Notes: generated by a model from the letters alone, not told the origin. DNA of 32,033 nt from UBA11136 sp964482135 (GCA_964482135.1 CAYZWF010000027.1:1-32033); one strand, 5' to 3'. Shown: positions 17,205-25,448, counted from the stretch's first letter. Program-made: numbers and translations.

Positions 17205-20200
17205 ATGGACCTTATCCGCATCGCCATCGACCGGCCCATCGCCGTTGTCGCCGCGGTGCTGATGGTGGTGACTTTCGGCCTCGTGGCCCTTCAAGTGATC
17301 CCTATCCAGCTTGCCCCGGATGTGCGCAAACCCATTGTCTTGGTCAGCACCTTCTGGGGCGGGGCGGCGCCCGCCGAGGTGGAGCGGGAAATCGTCAACC
17401 GCCAGGAGGACAAACTCAAGGGCCTGGAAGGTCTGGTGGAAATGTCGAGCCGCTCCGAAGACAGCCGCGGCTCTATCACCCTCGAGTTCAACGTAGACCA
17501 GAACATGAACCGGGCGCTGCTTCTGGTGGGCAACCGCCTCGACCAGGTGGAGACCTACCCCGACGAGACCGACAAACCGACCCTCAATACCGCCGGCAAC
17601 GATGATTCCCCCATCGCCTGGATCGTCCTCAAACGCCGCCCCGGCAACACCCGCAATATCCACAGCTATGGCGACTTCGTCGAGGACATCATCCGCGACC
17701 GGCTGGAGAGGGTCACCGGCGTCGCCCGTTCCAACGTCTATGGCGGCAGCGAGAAGGAAATCCGGGTCATCGTCGATCCCGAGTTGATGGCACGTTACCG
17801 GCTTACCGTGCCCGAAATCATCCAGACCCTGCGCCAAGCCAATGCCTCCATCTCGGCGGGTGACGTGGAGGAAGGAAAGCGCCGCTATGTGGTTCGCACC
17901 GAGGGCGAACTCAACAGCCTGGACGCCGTCCGTTCCGTCATCCTCCGCAGTTTCGAAGACCCGGCCACGGGGCGCGTGGCGCGGGTTACGGTGGGCGATA
18001 TTTCCCAGGTCCGTTTCGACTACAAGGAACCCCAGGCGGTGATCCGCCATCTCGGTGAACCGGCCATAGCCCTCAACGTCACCCGCGAGACCGGCGCCAA
18101 TGTGATCGAGGTCATGAAAGGCGTGCGCGCCACTTTGGCCGAACTCAACGAAACGGTCCTGCCCCAGCACGCCCTGGAGATCAAACAGGTCTATGACGAG
18201 ACCATCTATATCGATTCCGCCATCAATCTCGTCCAGCAGAACATCTTCGTGGGCGGCACATTGGCGGTGCTCATCCTGTTGCTGTTTCTGCGTTCGGGAC
18301 GCGCCACCCTGGTGGCGGGACTAGCCATACCGGTTTCGGTGATCGGCTCCTTTGTGGCCATGGCCGCCATGGGACGGTCCATCAATGTGATCTCACTGGC
18401 CGGCATCGCCTTTGCCATCGGCATGGTGGTGGATGCCGCCATCGTCGTTCTGGAAAATATCTACCGCATGCGCCAGGATGGCAAACCCTCCGCCGAAGCC
18501 GCCTATAAGGGGACGAAACAGGTCTGGGGCGCGATTCTGGTCTCGGCCCTGACCACGGTTCTGGTGTTCATTCCCATCCTCATCATGAAACTGGAGGTGG
18601 GCCAGCTGTTCCGGGATATCGCGGTGGCCATTTCGGTGGCCGTGCTGCTCTCCCTGCTGGTGGCCATCACGGTGGTGCCGGCGCTGGCCAACAGGCTGTT
18701 GGGCGGGAAAGAAGGAATTTTCAGCGCCACCATAAAACTTCCTGTCATCGACGGTTTCGCCAGGAAATTCGTCGCCGCCATCCTCGGCTATACCCGGATC
18801 GTGACACATAACAATCTACTGGCCCTGGGTTCGGTGGCCACTATCTGCGGCGTGGCGGCGCTGGCTACCTATTTGTTGTTGCCGAAGCTGGAATACCTTC
18901 CCGAGGGCAACCGCAATCTGGTGCTGGGCATCATTCTGCCGCCGCCGGGCTACAATCTCGACACCACCACCGAGATCGCCGAGCGTATCGAGGGCGAGGT
19001 CCGTCCCTTATGGGTTTCCGAAACCGGAGCGGAATCAGATCCCGGCGGCCCGCCGAAAATTGACAATTTCTTTTTCGTCGCCCTGCGCGCGCAAACCTTC
19101 CTCGGCGCCAAAAGCCTCGATCCGTCCCGGGTTTCGGAACTGATCCCGGTCATCAGCGACGCCGCCTTCAGCGAACCGGGAACCTTCGGCTTTATCTCCC
19201 AGCCTTCCCTGTTCGGCCGCGACATCGGCAGCGGGCGCTCCATCGAACTCAACGTGTCGGGCCCCGATCTCGAATCCATCCTCGGCGTGGCGGTCCGGGC
19301 CGCCGGGCTGATCGAACGTCATATGCCGTTCGCCGAAGGCAACCAGCTGCGCCCCCGGCCGGGGCTTGAACTGGGAGCGCCGGAAATCCGCGTCACCCCC
19401 GATCCCGTGCGTCTGGCCGACAATGAAATGAGCGCCACCGATCTCGGCCTCACCGTGGACGCCTTTAACGAGGGCCTGCGGGTGGTGGAGGTCACCGTGG
19501 ACGGCAAACGCATCGACCTCACGCTCATAGGTCCCCAGGACAACGTCACGGAAACCCAGGGCATAGGTGAGATTCCCGTGGTCACGCCCGGGGGCAAGAT
19601 TCTGCCCACCAGCTCGCTGGCCGAGATCGAGGTCACTTCGGGGCCGACGGAAATCCGTCATCTCGAACGGGTGCGCACGGTGACGCTGGAAATCCGCCCG
19701 GCATCGAATCTGCCGCTGGAGGCGGCGATGGAGATCATCCGCGACGAAGTCATGGCGCCGCTGGAAAATCAGGGCCTTCCCACCGGCGTCGAGATGGGCC
19801 TGTCGGGCACGTCGGATGAACTGACCAAGACCTGGGACGCCATCGTCCTCAACCTTATCCTCGCCGTGATTATCGTCTATCTGGTGATGGCGGTACTGTT
19901 CGAGAGCTTCTTCTATCCCTTCATCATCCTGCTGTCGGTGCCGCTGGCCACCGCGGGCGGCGTGGTGGGGCTGGCCCTGCTCAACCTGATGACCTTCCAG
20001 CCCCTGGATATGCTGACTCTCCTGGGCTTTGTCATCCTGGTGGGAATCGTGGTCAACAACGCCATCCTCATCGTCCACCAGACCCTGTTCCATATCCGCG
20101 TTGAGGGGATGGAGGTCTCGGACTCCATCACCGAGGCCACGCGCAACCGTATCCGGCCCATCTTCATGTCCACCCTGACTTCGGTATTCGGCATGCTGCC

Positions 20201-20381
20201 CCTGGTGCTGTTCCCGGGCGCCGGATCGGAGCTTTATCGCGGGCTGGGATCGGTGGTAGTGGGCGGTCTGGCATTGTCGGCAATTCTTACCCTCATCATT
20301 ATTCCGCCTTTGCTCACCGTCTTTGCCGCGGCGGCCGAATCCGCCCATCTCCAAAGGCGCGAGCATGACGTTAAGACATAA
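17205..20381 (+). CDS. RND efflux pump, HAE-1-like inner-membrane transporter
   Basis: The 1058-residue product has the RND layout: TM1 at residues 12-30, a large periplasmic loop, TM2-6 from about 345, a second loop from about 575, and TM8-12 from about 885. Sequence such as IRPASNLPLEAAMEIIRDEV is porter-domain-like. In TM4 the motif is IGMVVDAAIVVLENIYRM: D410 is kept but the AcrB D408 position is alanine. In TM10 the AcrB K940 position is N951 (VVNNAILIV). These changes occur in SwrC-like and other AcrB-divergent RND proteins. Substrate is unknown: metal-RND signatures are absent and drug, lipid or solvent export are all possible. No outer-membrane TolC partner is encoded nearby. Confidence 0.93.
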   Translation: MDLIRIAIDRPIAVVAAVLMVVTFGLVALQVIPIQLAPDVRKPIVLVSTFWGGAAPAEVEREIVNRQEDKLKGLEGLVEMSSRSEDSRGSITLEFNVDQNMNRALLLVGNRLDQVETYPDETDKPTLNTAGNDDSPIAWIVLKRRPGNTRNIHSYGDFVEDIIRDRLERVTGVARSNVYGGSEKEIRVIVDPELMARYRLTVPEIIQTLRQANASISAGDVEEGKRRYVVRTEGELNSLDAVRSVILRSFEDPATGRVARVTVGDISQVRFDYKEPQAVIRHLGEPAIALNVTRETGANVIEVMKGVRATLAELNETVLPQHALEIKQVYDETIYIDSAINLVQQNIFVGGTLAVLILLLFLRSGRATLVAGLAIPVSVIGSFVAMAAMGRSINVISLAGIAFAIGMVVDAAIVVLENIYRMRQDGKPSAEAAYKGTKQVWGAILVSALTTVLVFIPILIMKLEVGQLFRDIAVAISVAVLLSLLVAITVVPALANRLLGGKEGIFSATIKLPVIDGFARKFVAAILGYTRIVTHNNLLALGSVATICGVAALATYLLLPKLEYLPEGNRNLVLGIILPPPGYNLDTTTEIAERIEGEVRPLWVSETGAESDPGGPPKIDNFFFVALRAQTFLGAKSLDPSRVSELIPVISDAAFSEPGTFGFISQPSLFGRDIGSGRSIELNVSGPDLESILGVAVRAAGLIERHMPFAEGNQLRPRPGLELGAPEIRVTPDPVRLADNEMSATDLGLTVDAFNEGLRVVEVTVDGKRIDLTLIGPQDNVTETQGIGEIPVVTPGGKILPTSSLAEIEVTSGPTEIRHLERVRTVTLEIRPASNLPLEAAMEIIRDEVMAPLENQGLPTGVEMGLSGTSDELTKTWDAIVLNLILAVIIVYLVMAVLFESFFYPFIILLSVPLATAGGVVGLALLNLMTFQPLDMLTLLGFVILVGIVVNNAILIVHQTLFHIRVEGMEVSDSITEATRNRIRPIFMSTLTSVFGMLPLVLFPGAGSELYRGLGSVVVGGLALSAILTLIIIPPLLTVFAAAAESAHLQRREHDVKT

Positions 20382-20495
20382 TCCGCCCGCGAAAACGGTA
20401 ACCGATAACGCTGAAGATTAGGTCTTGTCCGGGGGGGCGTTTTCCGGCACACAAGACACTCTCTATAAAGAAAGACACTAGGAGCCACAGAAAAG

Positions 20496-20720
20496 ATGAT
20501 CCCTTCCCGTATCGCAGCCGCCTTCTTCGCGGCCCTGACGACCACAGCAACGGCCGCAACGGTTCAAGCTCACAATCTCAGTGATGGCGGCGGCCATTTC
20601 CACGCGGCCGAAACCCAGGGTCTTGTCGCTCTGTTTGCCGACCATGGCTGGCTGGTTCTGGCCGTGGCCATAATTCTCATGGCAACGGGTCTCGTGCTCC
20701 GCAACTGGAAGCGCGGCTAA
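20496..20720 (+). CDS. Small His-containing single-pass membrane protein with signal peptide
   Basis: The 74-residue product has an N-terminal signal peptide (AAAFFAALTTTATAATVQA) with a good AxA-type site (VQA) that would leave histidine 26 as the first mature residue. H34, H36 and H50 follow (GGGHFH and ADHGW). A transmembrane helix (WLVLAVAIILMATGLVL, 52-68) ends in a short basic tail RNWKRG. The layout resembles small rhodobacterial proteins with His-rich heads and one helix, but I cannot name the family with confidence. AGGAG at 20480-20484 precedes ATG 20496. It follows the RND pump by 114 bp on the same strand and may be co-transcribed. Confidence 0.7.
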   Translation: MIPSRIAAAFFAALTTTATAATVQAHNLSDGGGHFHAAETQGLVALFADHGWLVLAVAIILMATGLVLRNWKRG

Positions 20721-20733
20721 TCCCAGAGCCGGG

Positions 20734-20958
20734 TTATTCCGGCTTTTTCAGCCTGAAACTGTAGACGCCGTCTTTCTCGGCACTTTCCAGCATTTCGCAT
20801 CCCGTGGCCTCACAGAAGGCGGCGAAGTCGGCCACCGCTCCCGGATCGGTGGCGAGAACCTCCAGAATTTCCCCCGGCGCCACTTCTTTCAAGGCCTTGC
20901 GCGCCTTCAATACGGGCATGGGACAGCGCAGTCCGCTGGCGTCGAGGCGATGAGTCAC
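20734..20958 (-). CDS. tusA: TusA-family sulfurtransferase
   Basis: The 74-residue product matches the TusA/SirA family of small sulfur carriers. The hallmark LDASGLRCPMPVLKARKALKEV carries the persulfide cysteine C12 in the CPxP motif, and the C-terminal part FCEATGCEMLESAEKDGVYSFRLKK fits the fold. It starts at GTG 20958, whose GTGA overlaps the stop of the DUF423 gene by 4 bp; a longer frame further upstream is only a shadow of DUF423. TusA proteins pass sulfur for tRNA thiolation, molybdenum cofactor and other uses. Which use applies here cannot be told. Confidence 0.88.
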   Translation of the reverse strand: MTHRLDASGLRCPMPVLKARKALKEVAPGEILEVLATDPGAVADFAAFCEATGCEMLESAEKDGVYSFRLKKPE

Positions 20959-21347
20959 GACCCGGCCCCAATCCCAGGCCCAATCCCCGCACTCAGCCCG
21001 TACCAGGCCAGCGCCAGCCAGCCAATGATGAAGCTCATGCCGCCCAGCGGCGCCATGCGGCCGAAGGCGGCATTCCCGGTCAGCGCCATCCCATAGAGCC
21101 CGCCGCAAAACAGCACCAGACCGGCGCAAAAGGCTCCCGCCGATACCGTCAGGACCAGGCTTCCTCCCGTCTCCCCCATGCCGAGAAGCACCACGGCGAC
21201 CAGCGCCAGGGCATGCACCATCTGCAGGCGGACCGCCTTCTCAAACCAGCCCACGGCCTCGGGAGAAAGCCCGCCATGGGCGGCATAGGCCCCGGCAACC
21301 ACGGAAAGCGCGCCGTTCAAGGCGGCGAAAGCCAGCCATAAATTCAT
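20955..21347 (-). CDS. DUF423 small membrane protein (YgdD-like)
   Basis: The 130-residue product has four hydrophobic helices and begins MNLWLAFAALNGALSVVAGAYAAHG, the typical DUF423 start, with AVRLQMVHALALVAV and CGGLYGMALTG further on. Members are inner-membrane proteins of unknown function. The 3' end overlaps tusA by four bases (GTGA), so the two are translated together. The last residues (SAGIGPGIGAGS) are an unusual Gly-rich tail. Confidence 0.9.
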   Translation of the reverse strand: MNLWLAFAALNGALSVVAGAYAAHGGLSPEAVGWFEKAVRLQMVHALALVAVVLLGMGETGGSLVLTVSAGAFCAGLVLFCGGLYGMALTGNAAFGRMAPLGGMSFIIGWLALAWYGLSAGIGPGIGAGS

Positions 21348-21431
21348 GAGTCTCCGTTCTCCGATGATTCCATCCTAAGGTCACGTCATAGCATGGCGGC
21401 CCTTCTCCGGGGAGGCTAAACTCCCTTTGTC

Positions 21432-21854
21432 ATGAATGAATCTTCACCATCGCCAGGGACGGGAACGGAGAGCCCGGCTCCCGGCCTGTGGCCGCTCATC
21501 ACCTGTCCCGGAACCCCTCTATCGGAGCAACGGGTGGAAACCCTGCGCCCCTTACTGGAGCGCTTCAGCAAACGGATCAAGCCGCCGCTGACGGTTCATC
21601 TTCTGGGCGAAAACGCAGCAGTCTTCGGATGTGACGAGCTTTCCCCCCAAGAGGTGGAAAAACATCTGTTGGGTCACCGCTTTCTGCGTCACAAGCGGCT
21701 GCAATGGGCGGACTTCATAGCTGATCAGCGTCGAGGCGACAGTGCCGCCGAGAACCATGACGATGCTGGGAGCATTGAGGAACAGCATGTAGTTGTCGGT
21801 GCTCAGCATCACCGAGCCGACAAACAGGCCGAACCCCAGCAAGACGCCGACTAA
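21432..21854 (+). CDS. Unidentified ORF, probably truncated, running into antisense motA
   Basis: The first 90-95 codons (MNESSPSPGTGTESPAPG...LRPLLERFSKRIKPPLTVHLLGENAAVFGCDELSPQEVEKHLLGHRFL) have coding-like base use with G/C-rich third positions. I do not recognise the protein. Beyond about 21706-21716 the frame only reads the opposite strand of the motA fragment until a stop at 21854, so the natural 3' end seems lost. No clear Shine-Dalgarno is seen, only GGGGAGG about 20 bp upstream. It is best treated as a broken or doubtful gene. Confidence 0.35.
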   Translation: MNESSPSPGTGTESPAPGLWPLITCPGTPLSEQRVETLRPLLERFSKRIKPPLTVHLLGENAAVFGCDELSPQEVEKHLLGHRFLRHKRLQWADFIADQRRGDSAAENHDDAGSIEEQHVVVGAQHHRADKQAEPQQDAD

Positions 21855-21869
21855 GGTGGCAAACGACAT
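21706..21869 (-). pseudogene. motA: 5' fragment of a MotA-type flagellar stator gene
   Basis: About 52-54 residues starting MSFATLVGVLLGFGLFVGSVMLSTDNYMLFLNAPSIVMVLGGTVASTLISYEVR match the N-terminus of alphaproteobacterial MotA/PomA-type proton-channel stators (about 250 residues when intact). After YEVRP the frame turns into the antisense of the neighbouring plus-strand ORF and stops at 21552, so about 80% of the gene is missing. A TAAGGG ribosome-binding site precedes the start, so the 5' end looks original. No motB or other flagellar gene is in the window. Confidence 0.75.
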
Positions 21870-21895
21870 CCCTTAATTACTCATCCGTTATCAAA

Positions 21896-21913
21896 GCCTT
21901 GGGAAACCAAGGC
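21896..21913 (-). terminator. Perfect GC hairpin upstream of the motA fragment
   Basis: GCCTTGG (21896-21902) pairs with CCAAGGC (21907-21913) around GAAA. Read on the minus strand it is followed by TTTGATAA, a short T-run, so it may terminate a vanished gene upstream of motA. As a terminator it is weak. Confidence 0.35.
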
Positions 21914-22258
21914 CTCTCCGGCACACAATATGGCTGGATTTATGGAAAAACGCACGTCCCGACTCGCCCCCCGGTTCATCCTAGGTTCAGCATATACGGG
22001 ACAACATGGCATGAAAAAGCACAGCAATACTATTGGGTTGTTACATGCAAATGACCATAGCGCCTTGAATTATGGTTGCCAACTCCTTAACAACCTTCTT
22101 AATAGAACATCTTAAGACCAGTACAGATACAAGAAACCCACCGCCGACAAGCCCCTTGCTCCTCCGGCTGGCGCCATCCAAATGCCGCCCGGTCTTCAAA
22201 GTCCATGACCACAGTCTTGACGAAACGCGGTACCGTCACCACCATGCCGCCGGCCCGG

Positions 22259-22287
22259 TCTTCGCGACCAAAGACTCTTCGCGACCA
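22259..22287. repeat. 12-bp direct repeat, 17-bp period
   Basis: TCTTCGCGACCA occurs at 22259-22270 and again at 22276-22287, separated by AAGAC, about 50 bp before the ABC substrate-binding gene. It might be a regulator site pair or a local duplication. Confidence 0.4.
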
Positions 22288-22335
22288 CCGGCTTTGGGGC
22301 CATGAAGGCCTGGGTATTTTTTTACAAAACGGAAC

Positions 22336-23406
22336 ATGAAGATAAAGCCTGTCCATAGAATGTTCTTCCATAAGGTTATCCCCCTCCACCGGGGCGGATT
22401 CCGTCCCGCCATGCTTTTGCTGGCCGTTTTTTTCCTGGCCGCGGGCGCTTTTTTCCTGACCACGGGCATGAGTGGCGGCCAGGCCAATGCCGAGGCGCTG
22501 AAAAAAGTCCGCATCGGCGCGCTACAGTTCGGCACCGTCAACTGGGAACTAGATGTGATCAAACATCTCGGTCTGGCGGAAAAGGAAGGGGTGGACATGG
22601 AAGTTGTTCCCCTGGCCAGCAAGAATGCCGCCGCTGTCGCCCTTCAGGGCGGGGCCGCGGATATTATCGTCACCGACTGGTTCTGGGTTTCCCGGCAACG
22701 GGCGGAAGGCCGGGAGTACAGCTTCGCGCCCTATTCCGTCATTGCCGGCGGGCTCATGGTGCGGCCCGATTCCCATATCAGCACACTCGAGGACCTGCGC
22801 GGCAAGAGCATCGGCGTGGCCGGCGGCCCGGTGGACAAAAGCTGGCTGCTGCTGCGCGCCTACGGCAAGGAAACCATGAATGACGACCTGTTGGACTTTG
22901 TGGAGCCGGTCTATGGCGCGCCGCCCCTTCTCAACCGGCTGGTGGAAAAAGGCGAGTTTCCCGCGGTTCTCACCTTCTGGCACTATCAGGCGCGGCTCAA
23001 GGCCAAGGGACTGAAAAAGGTCATCGACATCAGTGACGTTCTCGAACAGCTGGGCATCGCGCCGGACGTTCCCATCGTGGGATGGGTGTTCAGCGAGAAA
23101 TGGGCGCAAGAAAACGAGGACGCCCTGCAAGGGTTTCTCCGCGCTTCGGCGGCGGCAAAGAAAATCCTCGCCGACTCCGACGAAGAATGGCTGCGGCTCG
23201 AAAGCCTCATCAAACCGGGAGACGACGCCACGCTGATGGCCCTGCGTGACGGCTATCGCGAGGGCATCCCCCGGCATTTCGGCATGGCGGAAGTCACCGC
23301 CTCGAAAAACCTCTATAATATTCTGTCCGAAATCGGCGGCTCCAAGCTTGTGGGCGACAGCAAGGAACTGTCGCCGGGCACTTTCTGGACCGGAGCCATC
23401 GAGTAA
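22336..23406 (+). CDS. ABC transporter substrate-binding protein, NitT/TauT (SsuA/NMT1) type
   Basis: The 356-residue periplasmic protein has a long basic n-region, a hydrophobic core (AMLLLAVFFLAAGAFFL, 25-41) and a likely cleavage site ANA at 50-52. The mature part begins EALKKVRIGALQFGTVNWELDVIKHLGLAEKEGVDMEVVPLASKNAAAVALQGGAADIIVTDWFWVSRQR, the usual opening of SsuA/TauA/NMT1-like proteins, and includes LEDLRGKSIGVAGGPVDKSW. It is the first gene of a three-gene import operon. The family takes up sulfonates, nitrate, taurine or thiamine precursors; the ligand is not readable from sequence. ATG 22336 has only a weak ACGGAA element upstream. Confidence 0.88.
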   Translation: MKIKPVHRMFFHKVIPLHRGGFRPAMLLLAVFFLAAGAFFLTTGMSGGQANAEALKKVRIGALQFGTVNWELDVIKHLGLAEKEGVDMEVVPLASKNAAAVALQGGAADIIVTDWFWVSRQRAEGREYSFAPYSVIAGGLMVRPDSHISTLEDLRGKSIGVAGGPVDKSWLLLRAYGKETMNDDLLDFVEPVYGAPPLLNRLVEKGEFPAVLTFWHYQARLKAKGLKKVIDISDVLEQLGIAPDVPIVGWVFSEKWAQENEDALQGFLRASAAAKKILADSDEEWLRLESLIKPGDDATLMALRDGYREGIPRHFGMAEVTASKNLYNILSEIGGSKLVGDSKELSPGTFWTGAIE

Positions 23407-23421
23407 ACGGCGGAGCACCAC

Positions 23422-24192
23422 TTGTTTGATCTCAAGGTTCTATCGGGCAGCCCCTCCAGTTTCTGGCTGCGTTTCTTTTCTCTGTGCCTGCTCCTGCTGG
23501 TCTGGGGCGTAATCGCGGCCATCGCCGATTCTTCCCTGCTTCCCGGCCCCTGGGCGGTGGCCGTCAACATGGTGGCCCATCTGCGGGAGGGCGATCTCCT
23601 CTATCATACCGGGATCACCCTGGCCCGGGTGGTGGTGGCCTTCGTGGTGTCCATGATCATCGGCACGGTGATCGGCATTTGCATGGGCCACAGCAAGACA
23701 ATGGATACCTTCTTCGACGGCTGGCTGGTGCTTGGCCTCAATGTCCCTGCCCTGGTCATCATCATCCTCTGTTATATCTGGTTCGGCCTCACCGAGGTGG
23801 CCGTCATCGTCGCCGTGGCCATCAACAAGATTCCGCTGGTGGTGGTGACGGTGCGCGAGGGCGCGCGCGCCGTGGACCGGGAACTGTTGCAGGTGGCGCA
23901 GGTCTACCACCTGTCCCGCGCCAAGACCCTGTTCAAGGCCTATCTGCCCCAGCTTTACCCCTATCTTATGGCGGCGGCCCGTTCGGGGCTTTCCCTGATC
24001 TGGAAGATCGTCCTGGTGGTGGAACTTCTGGGCCGCAGCAACGGTGTCGGTTTCCAGCTTCACAGCTTTTTCCAGTTTTTCGATATCGCCAGCATCCTGG
24101 CCTATACCCTGGCCTTCGTCGGCGTTGTCCTGTTCTTTGAAATGGCCGTTCTGCGTCCCCTGGAAGTACGGCTGACACGGTGGCGGCTATGA
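23422..24192 (+). CDS. ABC transporter permease, NitT/TauT (SsuC) type
   Basis: The 256-residue product has about six transmembrane segments and starts with FWLRFFSLCLLLLVWGVIAAIADSSLLPGPWAVAVNM. The cytoplasmic EAA-type loop REGARAVDRELLQVAQVYHLSRAKTLFKAYLPQLYPYLMAAARSGLSLIWKIVLVVELLGRSNGVG (about 152-213) couples to the ATPase. Translation appears to start at TTG 23422, six bases after CGGAG (23411-23415); no better ATG exists near the family N-terminus. It lies 15 bp after the substrate-binding gene and overlaps the ATPase by four bases. Confidence 0.9.
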   Translation: MFDLKVLSGSPSSFWLRFFSLCLLLLVWGVIAAIADSSLLPGPWAVAVNMVAHLREGDLLYHTGITLARVVVAFVVSMIIGTVIGICMGHSKTMDTFFDGWLVLGLNVPALVIIILCYIWFGLTEVAVIVAVAINKIPLVVVTVREGARAVDRELLQVAQVYHLSRAKTLFKAYLPQLYPYLMAAARSGLSLIWKIVLVVELLGRSNGVGFQLHSFFQFFDIASILAYTLAFVGVVLFFEMAVLRPLEVRLTRWRL

Positions 24193-24977
24193 CCCTGGAC
24201 GTGCACATCCGGGCCAAGACCTACCCCTCGCGCACCCCCGGCGAGGACCACACGGCCATCGCCGGAATCGACTTCTCGGTGCCCGAGGGCCAGTTCACCT
24301 GCATCGTCGGCCCCTCGGGTTGCGGCAAGACCACATTGCTCAACATCGTCAGCGGCCTGGAGCAAGAGGTGGACGGGACTGTCTCCCTGAACGGCCGTCC
24401 CACCGACGAGGCTCATCTCGGCTATATGTTCCAGACACCACGGCTGATGCCATGGCTGAGCGTACTGGAAAACGTGCGGCTGGTGATTGAGGGCGCCGCA
24501 AATGGCGACATGGGCGATGAAGCTCTAGCCCGCCATCTGCTTAAGGAAATGGATCTGGGCGATGTGATGGACGCCTTCCCCAGCCGCCTTTCCGGCGGCA
24601 TGATGCGGCGCGTGGCGCTGGCCCGCGCCTTCGTGGTGAAGCCGCGCCTGCTGCTCATGGATGAACCCTTTATTTCCCTCGACGAACCCGTGGCCAAGCG
24701 TCTGCGGAGACTGCTGCTGGAAATTTGGAACGAGCGCCCCACCACCGTCCTTTTTATTACCCATGACCTCAACGAGGCCCTGTTCCTCGCCGACCGCATT
24801 CTCTTCATGTCGCCCAGTCCCGGGCGCATCGTTCACGATTACACGGTGCCGCTGGCGCGTCCCCGGGCCAAGCTGGCCTCCAAGGAAATCCGCACCCTGC
24901 GCCAGAGCCTCCTGAAAGAACATCCCGACCTCTTGACCGGCCTCATCGGAGTGGAAGAGGAAGAAAAGGAAAGCTGA
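24189..24977 (+). CDS. ABC transporter ATP-binding protein, NitT/TauT (SsuB) type
   Basis: The 262-residue ATPase has Walker A GPSGCGKTT (41-49), Q-loop FQTPRLMPW (81-89), signature LSGGMMRRVALARA (134-147), Walker B LLLMDEPF (154-161) and the H-loop THD (191-193). ATG 24189 forms an ATGA overlap with the permease stop, which supports this start over the in-frame GTG at 24180. The signature has MMRR in place of the common QQRQ/MQQR; substitutions here are common in this family. An acidic tail (VEEEEKES) closes the protein. Confidence 0.93.
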   Translation: MTLDVHIRAKTYPSRTPGEDHTAIAGIDFSVPEGQFTCIVGPSGCGKTTLLNIVSGLEQEVDGTVSLNGRPTDEAHLGYMFQTPRLMPWLSVLENVRLVIEGAANGDMGDEALARHLLKEMDLGDVMDAFPSRLSGGMMRRVALARAFVVKPRLLLMDEPFISLDEPVAKRLRRLLLEIWNERPTTVLFITHDLNEALFLADRILFMSPSPGRIVHDYTVPLARPRAKLASKEIRTLRQSLLKEHPDLLTGLIGVEEEEKES

Positions 24978-25040
24978 AAGGCCGTATCTTGCCTGCCACA
25001 TATTGCCTCCTGGAAGGAAACCGGCTAACGTCCCGCCATA

Positions 25041-25448
25041 ATGAATAAGACATTGAAAAACAATCCGATTCGCGGATAGTGTTGCGCCCTGATGGTGGCT
25101 CTGACCATGTCCCTGCTGGGGCTGCACCTGTCGGGAACCACCCTCATGGCTCAAGAGTCCGGCCTCTCCGCTTCTCATCACGGCAGCCATCACATGGCCA
25201 TGGTCACCGAACCCAGTACGCCCTCACAGACCGGGGAACACACCTCCATGGAGGCTGCTTCCGGCCAGGGAAAATGCTGCGCCGTCATGGACCATTGCGG
25301 TCTTTCCTGCCCCGCCATGGTTTTTAACGGAGAGGACGGCGTTTCTTTCCAACCGTTCTTTCCCACCCTCCAGACTCCTTTGCACGCGACCAGGGTCGAG
25401 GGACAAATCCCCCCACCCCTTTTCAGACCCCCCATCACCTTCTCCTGA
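25041..25448 (+). pseudogene. Small copper-cluster periplasmic protein (DUF2946-like), interrupted by TAG
   Basis: Read through one stop, the frame gives MNKTLKNNPIRG, TAG (25077-25079), then CCALMVALTMSLLGLHLSG and on to 25448. The stop separates the basic n-region from the hydrophobic core of an apparent signal peptide. The rest is rich in metal-type ligands (SHHGSHHMAMV, GKCCAVMDHCGLSC) and ends PPPLFRPPITFS, like the RPPI endings of small proteins that accompany copA in other proteobacteria. A shorter product from ATG 25092 (118 residues) is possible but lacks basic residues before the hydrophobic segment. It is positioned directly before copA. The DUF2946 assignment is tentative. Confidence 0.6.

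Larger units (their letters stand above)
21870..22335. other. 466-bp region without a convincing gene
   Basis: This stretch between the motA fragment and the ABC transporter has lower G+C than its surroundings (mainly 21880-22130). Short frames on both strands (for example 21930-22115 +, 22099-22389 -) have no recognisable content. It holds a perfect hairpin at 21896-21913, a 12-bp direct repeat at 22259-22287, and an 11-bp sequence GCCCGGTCTTC at 22187-22197 and 22253-22263. It presumably includes the ABC operon promoter, but I see no strong -35/-10 pair. Confidence 0.5.

Noticed and set aside
19035..20366. 443-codon minus-strand frame opposite the RND pump
   Set aside because: It is a shadow of the pump coding sequence with antisense composition (many H, Q, G, D) and no motif.
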